In this document: positions 8,578 to 16,904 of the stretch, piece by piece
Position numbering within the stretch: position 1 is the first letter of the stretch
Layout of the letters: each line of letters starts with the position of its first letter
Assembly (NCBI RefSeq): GCF_004345565.1
Contig: NZ_SLWA01000006.1
Location: 62,001 to 126,000 of the forward strand
Direction: 5' to 3'
Length of the DNA: 64,000 bases
Source of the DNA: Flavobacterium circumlabens
GTDB lineage: Bacteria; Bacteroidota; Bacteroidia; Flavobacteriales; Flavobacteriaceae
Program-made: the position numbers and the translations under genes
Notes under the pieces: generated by a model
The model's input: only the letters and a program-made list of their open reading frames with translations
What the model was told of the DNA's origin: nothing
Database searches by the model: none

Positions 8578-9255
8578 ATGAAAATTACTTTTTACGGACA
8601 CGCATCATTAGGGATTGAAGTTGGAGGAAAACATATTATTGTTGATCCATTTATTACGGGAAATCCACAAGCTTCGGAGATTGATATTAATACTTTAAAA
8701 GCCGATTATATTTTATTGACTCATGCACATGGCGATCACGTTTTGGATGTGGAAGCTATTGCAAAAAATACCGATGCAGTTATTGTTTCGAATGCTGAAA
8801 TTACAAGTTATTATGCCACATTAGGATTCAAGGCACACCCGATGAATCACGGAGGAAGCTGGAAATTTGATTTTGGAAAAGTAAAGTACGTCAATGCTAT
8901 TCATTCCAGTTCTTTTCCAAACGGAAGTTATGGCGGAAATCCCGGTGGTTTTGTAATCGAAGGGGAACATAAAAACATCTATATTGCCGGGGATACAGCG
9001 CTTTCCATGGATATGAAACTGATTCCGATGCGCACCAAATTAGATTTGGCAATTCTTCCAATCGGAAATAATTTTACCATGGATGTTGAAGATGCCATCA
9101 TAGCATCAGACTTCTTAGAATGCGATAAAATTCTGGGATATCATTTTGATACTTTTGGTTATATTGAAATCAACCACGACGAAGCAATTCGTAAATTTTT
9201 CGATAAAGGAAAAGACTTAATGCTTCTTAAAATCGGAGAATCAATAGAATTGTAA
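8578..9255 (+). CDS. Metallo-beta-lactamase-fold hydrolase, UPF0173 type
   Basis: This 225-residue protein has the metallo-beta-lactamase metal motif THAHGDHVLD at about residues 47-56, with further ligands in MNHGGSW, IAGDTALS and YHFDTFG. Its size and the start MKITFYGHASLGIEV match the UPF0173 (YtkL/AF1265) family of putative metal-dependent hydrolases. The substrate is unknown. It begins 28 bases after menA and in many Bacteroidota stands near men genes, so an accessory role in the pathway, for example thioester hydrolysis, is possible but is only inference from position. Confidence 0.9.
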   Translation: MKITFYGHASLGIEVGGKHIIVDPFITGNPQASEIDINTLKADYILLTHAHGDHVLDVEAIAKNTDAVIVSNAEITSYYATLGFKAHPMNHGGSWKFDFGKVKYVNAIHSSSFPNGSYGGNPGGFVIEGEHKNIYIAGDTALSMDMKLIPMRTKLDLAILPIGNNFTMDVEDAIIASDFLECDKILGYHFDTFGYIEINHDEAIRKFFDKGKDLMLLKIGESIEL

Positions 9256-9302
9256 ATATGTGGCCAGACTGGACGAAAATGTTACGCCGCAAAACTAAAA
9301 CA

Positions 9303-9827
9303 ATGGATACTACTAATTTTACCTGTGAATGTTGTGGGAAGCAACATGAAGGCTGGCCTGCCTTAACATATAATTCGCCTAACAATTATTACTGGCTTTC
9401 TGCTGAAGAAAAGAAAGAAATTGCTGTTATTGATGAAGATTTTTGTGTCATCAATTATCCGGATGAAGTTGGCAGGTTTGTACGTTGCGTATTATTTCAA
9501 AAAGTAAAGGATCACTGTGAAGACTTAGAATATGGGCTTTGGGTTTCTTTGAGCGAAAAAAGTTTTCAGGATTATCTCGATAATTTTGATAATGAAAATC
9601 ATGAATCAGAATATTTTGGCTGGTTGTCTAATAATATAAGTGAATATGAGTTTTTGGAAAGTATTCCAACAACCGTGGTCACTCAAAAAGGCAATAACAG
9701 GCCGGTAATTTTTCCTCATGAAAGTTTCGATCATTCTTTTGTTAAAGATTTCTATGCAGGGATCACAAAGGAAGAAGCTGAAAACCGAATCCAGAATATG
9801 ATTAATGCCACTCAAAAAGAATCATAA
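9303..9827 (+). CDS. DUF2199-domain protein
   Basis: The protein starts FTCECCGKQHEGWPALTYNS after MDTTN, with a paired-Cys zinc-ribbon-like opening (CECCGKxHEGWPAL) that is the hallmark of DUF2199. YWLSAEEKK, DEDFCVINYPDEVGRFVRC and LEYGLWVSLSEKSFQDYLDN follow. I prefer ATG 9303 because family members begin a few residues before the first CxCC; an in-frame ATG at 9258 would add a 15-residue Lys/Arg/Trp-rich extension. No function is established for the family. It sits 4 bases before the TPR gene and is likely co-transcribed with it. Confidence 0.85.
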   Translation: MDTTNFTCECCGKQHEGWPALTYNSPNNYYWLSAEEKKEIAVIDEDFCVINYPDEVGRFVRCVLFQKVKDHCEDLEYGLWVSLSEKSFQDYLDNFDNENHESEYFGWLSNNISEYEFLESIPTTVVTQKGNNRPVIFPHESFDHSFVKDFYAGITKEEAENRIQNMINATQKES

Positions 9828-9830
9828 AAT

Positions 9831-11030
9831 ATGACTTTCAAAAAAACACTTCTATTCCTTTCTGTAATTTCATTTTACAGTACGTATGCTCAAAAAGAGG
9901 GTTATTGGGACAAAGAACGTGCCACGACAAGAGAAATTATTGTCTCTGCACGTGACCGCATTACCGTTCATACAGAAGATTTACCAGTTGGAACTACTGA
10001 AATAGTCTATAGAATTACGCTGTTAGATAAAAATCAGGAAATGACAAATAGCCTGGTGTCAGTGCTAAAAGCAATACCTGATCCTTACGGAATAGGTCAG
10101 GGTTCGGCAGGAGCAGTGTTTTTGATGTCGAAAATTTCAGGAGACGATCAATGCACGTATTCTATTTTTACATCCAATGAAAATGCAAAAAAATATGTAA
10201 GTGACGGAAAGACCGATACAGCTTGTTTTGCTCAGGTGGAACCCGTGAGTAAAGATGCTAAAAGATTGTCTCTGGATAAATCTTCCTGTCTAAAAGAAAA
10301 TACAACAACGATCTGGTTTGGTTTCGAAAGCAAAAACTGGCTTTTAACCCAAAAAATTGTTCTGGAAGTTGTGCCGTGGGTAGATACAAAACTCAATCGT
10401 GGCTGGAATCAGGATAATAAAAATGAAATTATCAGTTTATGCAAAACCTCTACAATGGCCCAGAAAATGGCTAATTCTGATGATTTTTGTGTTTGTATTT
10501 TGAATAAAATAATGAAACAATACCGTTATTCGGAATTTCAAAAGTTATTGGCAATCGAAAAAACTAAAGTTTATAAAGATTTTGGTAATGCCTGTTACAA
10601 TGATGCAGATATTTCTAAAAACGTGTATAACGACTTAAGAACACAAATTGCAGCTTTAATAAAAAATCAAAAGTACAACGAAGCGATTCCCAAATTAAAT
10701 ACTATAATTAGTGACGGAAAAGCAACAGCAGTAGACTACAGCTCAATTGGTTATTGCTATATTCTGACAAAGCAATACGCAAAAGCAATCAAAACGCTTA
10801 AAGAAGGTGAAAAACTGGATGATACGGAACTATTGGTAAAATTGAATCTGGCACACGTTTATCTGTTAAGCGACGATTATAGTTTGGCAAAATCTATTTA
10901 TAAAAAATACCAAAATCAAAATGTAACAGATAGTTTAAGCTGGACAGACAAAACCAGGTTAGACTTTACTACATTTCAGAAAGCAGGTATTAAATCCGAA
11001 GATTACGAAAGAGTTTTAAAGCTTTTTTAA
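9831..11030 (+). CDS. Secreted TPR-repeat protein
   Basis: This 399-residue protein has a cleavable signal peptide (MTFKKTLLFLSVISFYSTYA, then Q) and a unique N-terminal half of about 190 residues with several Cys. The region around residues 215-245 has a Cys-rich segment (SDDFCVCILNKIMKQYRYSE). The C-terminal third (about 275-390) holds TPR-like helical pairs such as KNQKYNEAIPKLNTIISDG and LTKQYAKAIKTLKEGEKLDD. It probably acts as a periplasmic or surface protein-protein scaffold. I do not recognise a named family. It starts 4 bases after the DUF2199 gene and ends 33 bases before menC. Confidence 0.75.
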   Translation: MTFKKTLLFLSVISFYSTYAQKEGYWDKERATTREIIVSARDRITVHTEDLPVGTTEIVYRITLLDKNQEMTNSLVSVLKAIPDPYGIGQGSAGAVFLMSKISGDDQCTYSIFTSNENAKKYVSDGKTDTACFAQVEPVSKDAKRLSLDKSSCLKENTTTIWFGFESKNWLLTQKIVLEVVPWVDTKLNRGWNQDNKNEIISLCKTSTMAQKMANSDDFCVCILNKIMKQYRYSEFQKLLAIEKTKVYKDFGNACYNDADISKNVYNDLRTQIAALIKNQKYNEAIPKLNTIISDGKATAVDYSSIGYCYILTKQYAKAIKTLKEGEKLDDTELLVKLNLAHVYLLSDDYSLAKSIYKKYQNQNVTDSLSWTDKTRLDFTTFQKAGIKSEDYERVLKLF

Positions 11031-11062
11031 AATTATAACAACTCAGAATCAGAGTATTTAAA

Positions 11063-12109
11063 ATGAAAGCCACTTACTATAAATACATGCTGGAGTTCAA
11101 AAGGCCGTCAGGAACTTCACGGGGCATTATGACGGAAAAAGAAACTTGGTTTATTGTTCTGGAAGAAAACGGTAAAAAAGGAATAGGCGAGTGCGGTATT
11201 TTAAGAGGATTAAGTGCAGACGATCGTGATGATTATGAGGAAAAACTCAATTGGGCTTGTCAAAACATTCATCTCGGAGAAACCGTGCTTTGGGAAACTT
11301 TGCTGGAATTTCCTTCGATACAATTCGGCTTAGAAATGGCTTTTTTATCGCTTAAAAGTGAAAGTCCATATGTACTATTTCCTTCTGATTTTACGGATCA
11401 TTCTAAATCAATTACTATAAATGGCTTGGTTTGGATGGGAGAGCCTTCCTTCATGAAAGAACAAATAGAAGAAAAATTAGCCGAAGGTTTTAATTGTATC
11501 AAACTCAAAATTGGAGCTATCGATTTCGAAAAAGAACTGGAATTATTACACTTTATCAGAAGTCATTTTTCCGCAGAACAAATAGAAATCAGAGTCGATG
11601 CCAATGGCGCTTTTCCTGTAAGTGAAGCTTTAGATAAGCTAATTCAACTTGATAAATTTCAGCTTCATAGTATCGAACAGCCCATAAAAAAAGGAAATTC
11701 GGAAGCGATGGAAGAATTGTGCAAAATGACTCCATTTCCTATCGCTTTAGATGAAGAGCTGATCGGTATATTATCACTGGAAGAAAAGGAAAAGCTGCTG
11801 CAAAAAATTAAACCACAATACATCATTCTTAAACCAAGTTTTGTGGGTGGTTTCAGAGGAACACAGGAATGGATCACGCTGGCAGATCAATACAATATAG
11901 GCTGGTGGATTACATCGGCCCTGGAAAGTAATATCGGACTGAATGCAATCGCTCAATGGACTTTTCTACAACAATCAAAAATGCCGCAAGGCCTTGGAAC
12001 AGGTGCTCTTTATACCAATAATTTCGATTGCCCTTTAGAAGTCTTAAACGGGCAATTATGGTATAATATAAACAAAAAATGGCAATCTCATCTTCTTGAT
12101 AAAATATAA
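11063..12109 (+). CDS. menC: o-Succinylbenzoate synthase
   Basis: MenC dehydrates SHCHC to o-succinylbenzoate in menaquinone synthesis. The 348-residue protein is an enolase-superfamily enzyme. The catalytic KLKIG lies at about residue 148. Metal ligands follow at RVDANGAF (about 177), SIEQPIKKG (about 202) and ALDEELIG (about 228), and the second catalytic Lys is in IILKPSFVGGF (about 255). The C-terminal lid reads WWITSALESNIGLNAIAQW. It closes the cluster and ends at a bidirectional terminator. menE, which usually follows menC, is not present here. Confidence 0.93.
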   Translation: MKATYYKYMLEFKRPSGTSRGIMTEKETWFIVLEENGKKGIGECGILRGLSADDRDDYEEKLNWACQNIHLGETVLWETLLEFPSIQFGLEMAFLSLKSESPYVLFPSDFTDHSKSITINGLVWMGEPSFMKEQIEEKLAEGFNCIKLKIGAIDFEKELELLHFIRSHFSAEQIEIRVDANGAFPVSEALDKLIQLDKFQLHSIEQPIKKGNSEAMEELCKMTPFPIALDEELIGILSLEEKEKLLQKIKPQYIILKPSFVGGFRGTQEWITLADQYNIGWWITSALESNIGLNAIAQWTFLQQSKMPQGLGTGALYTNNFDCPLEVLNGQLWYNINKKWQSHLLDKI

Positions 12110-12111
12110 AA

Positions 12112-12137
12112 AAAAAACTGGCCGGAAGCCAGTTTTT
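12112..12137. terminator. Bidirectional terminator between menC and a minus-strand gene
   Basis: The stem AAAAACTGGC / GCCAGTTTTT with a 5-base loop has an A-run on one side and a T-run on the other. It serves menC and the convergent gene at 12159. Confidence 0.9.
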
Positions 12138-12158
12138 AAGGTTATATAGTAATTGGTT

Positions 12159-12710
12159 TTATTCTTTTCCAGCTCTCAGATTCTCCTGCCAGTCTTTTAA
12201 TTCCTGCCATTTTCCTTCATAAGCGAATAAGGCTTGTTTTGCCCATGTACTTGGATTGTGAATTGCATAATTTTCGCCACCTTCATCCAAAATCACCTGC
12301 AGTTTTTCTATAGATGCTTCCGATAATTCGTACCAGGTATTGATTCCGGCATTGTTGAACAAAGCTTCAATTTTTGGTCCGATACCTTCTACAATTTTAA
12401 GATCATTTTCTTTTATTTTTTGACCCAGAATATCTGTAGCAAGATCAGGGTCAAATGTTAAATGTGCGGCAGTTGGTACAGCAAATGATTGTGCTGCAGC
12501 AGTAATAGTTGCTCGTGCTGCCATCTCCGTTTCTAAAGCAGAGATTCTTGCCTGTAGGTTTTTAGTATTTATTTGGCAGGCATCAAGATCAGCTTGTAAA
12601 GTCATGGCAAGCGAATCATCGGTATTGCATTTCATTCTTCCTAATAAGTAACCTAAAATTCCACAGATTAATCCGATTAGCGCAGGTATTAAAATACAAG
12701 GTATATTCAT
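12159..12710 (-). CDS. Membrane-anchored helix-hairpin-helix protein
   Basis: This 183-residue protein has an N-terminal membrane helix (PCILIPALIGLICGILGYLL) and a short coiled coil at about residues 35-68 (LQADLDACQINTKNLQARIS…). A C-terminal helix-hairpin-helix-type domain follows (LKIVEGIGPKIEALFNNAGI, then NTWYELSEASIEKL). This last domain resembles the 'EGIGPKI' HhH units fused to many bacterial proteins and to ribosomal L21 variants. The function is unknown; nucleic-acid contact or protein pairing near the membrane are options. The gene upstream on the same strand (12731-12892) encodes a small membrane protein and is probably in the same operon. Confidence 0.8.
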   Translation of the reverse strand: MNIPCILIPALIGLICGILGYLLGRMKCNTDDSLAMTLQADLDACQINTKNLQARISALETEMAARATITAAAQSFAVPTAAHLTFDPDLATDILGQKIKENDLKIVEGIGPKIEALFNNAGINTWYELSEASIEKLQVILDEGGENYAIHNPSTWAKQALFAYEGKWQELKDWQENLRAGKE

Positions 12711-12730
12711 GATTGTCTATTTTTGATTCA

Positions 12731-12892
12731 TTATTTTATGGCAATAACAGCCTCAGGATTCGCGGCAATTGGTTTTTCAACAGAATTAATTATTAGAGGT
12801 TTCATACAATTGCAACATAATTTCGGATAAAAACAAGTACCCAAAATAATAATTATTGCAGTGCCTAATAGGTAAAGTGCTTTTTTAGACAT
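12731..12892 (-). CDS. Small membrane protein with CCNC motif (53 residues)
   Basis: A short frame starts at ATG 12892 and encodes 53 residues: MSKKALYLLGTAIIIILGTC, then FYPKLCCNC and a mostly polar tail ending AVIAIK. It has one N-terminal membrane helix followed by a Cys cluster. It ends 20 bases before the start of the HhH protein, on the same strand, so the two are probably co-transcribed. The N-terminus resembles that of OmpA-domain proteins I recall from flavobacteria, so this may be a stand-alone or truncated version lacking the OmpA domain. That comparison is from memory. Confidence 0.6.
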   Translation of the reverse strand: MSKKALYLLGTAIIIILGTCFYPKLCCNCMKPLIINSVEKPIAANPEAVIAIK

Positions 12893-13089
12893 AAGTATGA
12901 AATTAAGATCGTATCAAATTTAGCTAAAAAAATAACAGGTAACATGTTAATAATCAGATATTTTAAAGTTGTTTATTTAATTAAAATCCCATGAGATCAA
13001 AAATTGCAGGATCAAAGAGTTTCTGGTCTGTCAATTCTAAGACTTAATTAAATTGAGTAACTTGCATAAAAATTAATTTACACATCAAA

Positions 13090-13566
13090 ATGGTTGAAAT
13101 TGAAAGAAAGTTTCTTGTGAAATCAAATGATTTTAAAGAACAGGCTTTTACTCAAAATAAAATTGCTCAGGGATATTTAAGTTCAATTCCCGAAAGAACA
13201 GTTCGTGTCAGAATTAAAGGCCAGAGAGGATTTATTACAATTAAAGGAATCGGACATCAGGGCGGAATGTCCCGTTTTGAATGGGAAAATGAAATTCCGC
13301 TTGATGAAGCCCAGGAATTACTGAAATTATGTGAAAAAGGTAAAATTGAAAAAACACGTTTCGAAATAAAATCAGGAGATCATGTTTTTGAAGTGGATGA
13401 ATTTTATGGTGAGAACGAGGGCTTAATTATGGCCGAAATAGAATTGCAATCTGAAAACGATGAATTCGAAAAACCGGATTGGTTAGGAGAAGAAGTAACG
13501 AACGATCCGAGATATTACAACGCCTATTTAAGTAAAAATCCCTTTAAAGACTGGGGAAAAGAATAG
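13090..13566 (+). CDS. CYTH-domain protein, probable inorganic triphosphatase
   Basis: This 158-residue protein is a single CYTH domain. It opens with the diagnostic EIERKFLV (residues 3-10) and continues with QGYLSSIPERTVRVRIKGQR, ITIKG, FEWENEIP and EVDEFYGENEGLIMAEIEL. These are the charged tunnel residues that bind triphosphate and divalent metal. Short bacterial CYTH proteins mostly hydrolyse inorganic triphosphate; adenylate cyclase activity is also known in the superfamily. The gene ends 4 bases before the YpdA-like gene, so an operon is likely. Confidence 0.92.
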   Translation: MVEIERKFLVKSNDFKEQAFTQNKIAQGYLSSIPERTVRVRIKGQRGFITIKGIGHQGGMSRFEWENEIPLDEAQELLKLCEKGKIEKTRFEIKSGDHVFEVDEFYGENEGLIMAEIELQSENDEFEKPDWLGEEVTNDPRYYNAYLSKNPFKDWGKE

Positions 13567-13570
13567 TTTT

Positions 13571-14539
13571 ATGACAGCAGCATATGATTTAATAATTGTG
13601 GGAGGTGGTCCCATTGGCCTGGCCTGTGCAATCGAAGCCCAAAAGAAAAACCTGAATTACCTGATTATAGAAAAAGGAGCAATTGTAAACAGTATTTTCA
13701 ATTATCCCTTGTACATGACTTTTTTTTCAACTGCCGAAAGGCTTGAGATCGGGGACATCCCATTTAATTGCCTGGCACCAAAACCGGGTCGTCAGGAAGC
13801 TTTGGAATATTACAGAAATATACATCGTTACTTTAATTTCTCCATCCATTTGTTTGAAAGAGTGGCTGAAGTCAAAAAGCAGGAAGGCAGATTATTTAAA
13901 GTAAAGACAGATAAAAATTCATACGAAGCTAAAAACGTAATTATCGCAACCGGTTTTTATGATATTCCAATCGAAATGAATGTAAAAGGCGAGGAGTTAG
14001 CAAAAGTCCGCCATTATTATAAGGAAGCGCATGAATATGCTTTTAGAAATGTTCTGGTAGTCGGTGCTAATAATTCTTCTGTTGATGCGGCTTTGGAATG
14101 TTGGAGAAAAGGGGCGAATGTTACTATGGTCATTCGTAAAAACGAAATTAACAATCGCGTTAAATATTGGGCTAAACCGGATATTGAAAACCGAATAGCA
14201 GAAGGAAGTATTACAGCGTATTTCGAATCGAATATTACTGAAATCAAGGATAATGAGGTTGAAATTCAAACTCCAAAAGGAAAAATTACAATAGAAAATG
14301 ATTTTGTTTTAGCCTTAACAGGGTATCAGCCGGATTTATCGTTTTTAGAAAATATGGGAATTCAATTGTCTGATGATGAAATGAAAACGCCAACCTATCA
14401 TCCGGAAACTATGGAAACGAATGTGCCGGGATTATTTCTCGCAGGAGTCATTTGTGGCGGAATGCACACGCACAAATGGTTTATTGAAAATTCCAGAATT
14501 CACGCCAATATGATAATGGATTATATAACAGCCCAATAA
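13571..14539 (+). CDS. ypdA: YpdA-family flavoprotein (putative bacillithiol disulfide reductase)
   Basis: This 322-residue FAD/NAD(P)H oxidoreductase resembles thioredoxin reductase but lacks a CxxC active site. The FAD motif is IIVGGGPIGLACAIEA (from about residue 8), the second dinucleotide motif is VLVVGANNSSVDAALEC, and a late ALTGYQPD and a C-terminal LFLAGVICGGMHTHKWFIEN are typical of YpdA/Bdr. These enzymes reduce bacillithiol disulfide in firmicutes. Bacillithiol genes are also known in flavobacteria, which makes the role plausible. It follows the CYTH gene by 4 bases. The terminator at 14546 follows. Confidence 0.9.
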   Translation: MTAAYDLIIVGGGPIGLACAIEAQKKNLNYLIIEKGAIVNSIFNYPLYMTFFSTAERLEIGDIPFNCLAPKPGRQEALEYYRNIHRYFNFSIHLFERVAEVKKQEGRLFKVKTDKNSYEAKNVIIATGFYDIPIEMNVKGEELAKVRHYYKEAHEYAFRNVLVVGANNSSVDAALECWRKGANVTMVIRKNEINNRVKYWAKPDIENRIAEGSITAYFESNITEIKDNEVEIQTPKGKITIENDFVLALTGYQPDLSFLENMGIQLSDDEMKTPTYHPETMETNVPGLFLAGVICGGMHTHKWFIENSRIHANMIMDYITAQ

Positions 14540-14545
14540 AAAATA

Positions 14546-14604
14546 GCCACAGATTAAAAGATTTAGCGATTAATCGTAATCTATTAAATCCTTTAATCTG
14601 TGGC
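14546..14604. terminator. Palindromic terminator between convergent genes
   Basis: The arms GCCACAGATTAAA and TTTAATCTGTGGC (13 bp) close a loop of about 33 bases that contains further self-complementary sequence. The hairpin separates the YpdA gene from the convergent selO gene. T-runs are weak, so it may instead be a dispersed palindrome. Confidence 0.65.
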
Positions 14605-14616
14605 AAAATAAAAATA

Positions 14617-16185
14617 TTAAGAACTACAGGAAAGCATAGAACAACCCACTTTTGAGCGGGCCCAATCGGGTCTTTTGGCAAACCATTTTTCCATTTCCGG
14701 CTGTTCGTCATATGGTTTTTGAAGTAGTGAATAGAATTCGCTGACCAAAGAAAAATCTCCCTGATCTGCAGCATCAATACTTAACTGGGCCATATAATTT
14801 CGTAACACATATTTCGGATTTATAGTATTCATTTTTGCAATACGCTCTTCGTCCGAAAGCTTTTCTGTCTGTAATCTTTTTAAGTAAGAGGAAAACCAGC
14901 TGGTCCAGTTTTCCAATACATTGTTGGCAATTTCTTTCGGGATATAAAAAGCGTCTATAATTTTTTCGAAGGCATTTTCAACGGAGTCTTCCTTTTTAAT
15001 GCGATTCAAATTCCTGAAAAAGATTGTCATATCGGTTTCTGATAATTGCAAATTTTCTTCTAAATCAGTAATTAATTCACTGTCAGTTTCAATTGAAGTA
15101 AATAATCCTAATTTACTTAGAAACATTTCTTTATAATCGGAATTGAATTTGTTTATAAAAGATTCTAAGATATTTTCTAAAGGCTTAGCATCATTAATTA
15201 ACGGATAAAGTGCATTGGCCAGCTGATACAAATTCCACTGCGCGACCTGAGGCTGATTTCCAAATCGATATCTTCTGTTTTGACTGTCAGTAGTATTCGG
15301 AGTCCAATTTGGATCGTAGTTTTCTAACCAGCCGTAAGGACCATAATCAATTGTAATTCCGTGAATAGACATATTATCCGTATTCATCACACCATGAACA
15401 AAACCAACTCTTTGCCAGTGTAAAATCATTTCACGCGTGGTATCGGCCACTTTTTGAAAAAACTGTACATATTGATCTTTAGGCTCTCCTTCAATTTCAG
15501 GGAAATAATGTTTGATCGTATATTCCACAAATTGCTTCAGGTTTTTCAATTCATTACGGGAAGTGATCATTTCGAAACTTCCAAAACGGATAAAAGATGG
15601 AGCCACACGACAAACGATCGCACCTTTTTCGTAGGCAGGATTTCCGTTGTATAAAATATCACGCAAAACTTCATCACCCGAAAGCATCAAAGAAAGGGAT
15701 CGGGTAGTGGGAACACCCAGATAAAACATGGCTTCGGCACATAAATATTCCCGGATTGAAGAACGCAGAACGGCCAGACCATCGGCAGTTCTGGAATAAG
15801 GAGTTTTTCCTGCACCTTTCAACTGAAGTGTAAAAAACTGATTATTATGTTCTACTTCTGTTAAGTTTATAGCACGGCCATCTCCCAATTGTCCGGCCCA
15901 ATTTCCAAATTGATGTCCGGCATAACACAGGGCATAAGGACGCGTTTCAGGAAGAACTTCTTTTCCTGAAAAAGCATTTAAAAAAGGTTCCGACTGAATT
16001 TCATCCTTAGAAATTCCAACCAGTTCAGCTACAGTTTCTGAGGCATGAATTAGTTGGGGATTAGCTGGTTTTGTTGGATTTACATAGGAAAAAAGCGCAT
16101 TTGTAACCTGACGGGGTTCATTAGATTCGTCAGGATCTGCAGGTAATTCGGCTGTAAATCTATTGTTTATTTTTAAGTTTTTCAT
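14617..16185 (-). CDS. selO: SelO-family pseudokinase / protein AMPylase
   Basis: SelO (YdiU) proteins have a protein-kinase fold with inverted ATP and transfer AMP to protein Ser/Thr/Tyr, with targets in redox homeostasis. The 522-residue protein has the conserved LCYAGHQFGNWAGQLGDGRA, QLKGAGKTPYSRTADG, LRSSIREYLCAEAM and HGVMNTDNMSIHG…DYGPYG. The C-terminus reads GCSMLSCSS: Cys520 is the third residue from the end, where eukaryotic SELENOO carries selenocysteine, with Cys515 as a possible disulfide partner. It starts 8 bases after msrA, giving a redox-related operon. Confidence 0.95.
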   Translation of the reverse strand: MKNLKINNRFTAELPADPDESNEPRQVTNALFSYVNPTKPANPQLIHASETVAELVGISKDEIQSEPFLNAFSGKEVLPETRPYALCYAGHQFGNWAGQLGDGRAINLTEVEHNNQFFTLQLKGAGKTPYSRTADGLAVLRSSIREYLCAEAMFYLGVPTTRSLSLMLSGDEVLRDILYNGNPAYEKGAIVCRVAPSFIRFGSFEMITSRNELKNLKQFVEYTIKHYFPEIEGEPKDQYVQFFQKVADTTREMILHWQRVGFVHGVMNTDNMSIHGITIDYGPYGWLENYDPNWTPNTTDSQNRRYRFGNQPQVAQWNLYQLANALYPLINDAKPLENILESFINKFNSDYKEMFLSKLGLFTSIETDSELITDLEENLQLSETDMTIFFRNLNRIKKEDSVENAFEKIIDAFYIPKEIANNVLENWTSWFSSYLKRLQTEKLSDEERIAKMNTINPKYVLRNYMAQLSIDAADQGDFSLVSEFYSLLQKPYDEQPEMEKWFAKRPDWARSKVGCSMLSCSS

Positions 16186-16193
16186 TGTATTTA

Positions 16194-16724
16194 TTAGGCT
16201 AGTTTATCAGCATACATTTTTTTTAGTTTCTGTACTTTCGGGTCAATTACGATTTGGCAATAACGAGCGTCCTGATTGTTATTATAATAGTTTTGATGAT
16301 CTTCTTCGGCATTATAAAAGACTTCAAATGACTTTAGTTCCGTTACAATCGAGTCTTCGAATAAAGGTTTGACTTCTTCAAAAACCTGTTCTGCAATTTC
16401 TCTTTGAATATCATCATGATATAAAATAATCGAACGATATTGTGTTCCGCTATCACCACCCTGACGATTTAAAGTTGTCGGATCATGACTTGTCATAAAA
16501 ATTGAAATTAAGTCATGATATGAAATTATGTCAGGATTAAAAGTTACCTGAATCACCTCGGCATGACCCGTTCTTCCGGTACAAACTTCACGGTAGGGCG
16601 GATTTTTGATAAAACCTCCTGAAAATCCTGATTTTAACGTCTCTATTCCTTTTAAACGCTGGATTACAGCTTCAATACACCAAAAACATCCACCACCAAA
16701 AGTTGCAACCGATAAATTTTCCAT
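16194..16724 (-). CDS. msrA: Peptide methionine-S-sulfoxide reductase
   Basis: MsrA repairs S-methionine sulfoxide in proteins. The 176-residue protein has the signature FGGGCFWCIEA with catalytic Cys13 and Cys16, then SGFSGG, YREVCTGRTGHAEV, FMTSHDPTTLNRQGGDSGTQ and YRS, all standard for the family. It is the first gene of a likely two-gene operon with selO, which begins 8 bases downstream. No signal peptide is visible, so a cytoplasmic location is expected. Confidence 0.97.
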   Translation of the reverse strand: MENLSVATFGGGCFWCIEAVIQRLKGIETLKSGFSGGFIKNPPYREVCTGRTGHAEVIQVTFNPDIISYHDLISIFMTSHDPTTLNRQGGDSGTQYRSIILYHDDIQREIAEQVFEEVKPLFEDSIVTELKSFEVFYNAEEDHQNYYNNNQDARYCQIVIDPKVQKLKKMYADKLA

Positions 16725-16875
16725 AAATCTTATAGTTTAAGTTTTATTGCCCTATTAATCCGATAGAATATTGTGATAAATTTTTATAAAAAAGACTATT
16801 TAATTAAAGATACCAAAAGGTTATCTAATGTTTGAAGTTTATAATTGATAAATTCTCAATTCTATAAAAAAGCAA

Positions 16876-16883
16876 TATATTTG
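16876..16883 (+). promoter_or_regulatory. -7 promoter element (TATATTTG)
   Basis: TATATTTG fits TAnnTTTG and lies 21 bases before ATG 16905. No TTG at the standard spacing is seen upstream. Its position rules out the in-frame ATG at 16845 as the real start. Confidence 0.55.
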
Positions 16884-16904
16884 CAATCAAATACAGGCAC
16901 ACTA

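Noticed and set aside
14481..14777. Frame on the minus strand across the selO end
   Set aside because: It lies antisense to the YpdA 3' end and overlaps selO in another frame, so it is a shadow.
16871..16890. Zur-like site at the class V aminotransferase promoter
   Set aside because: TATATTTGCAA is the ordinary promoter pattern; it lacks the second GCAAC/GTTGC half.
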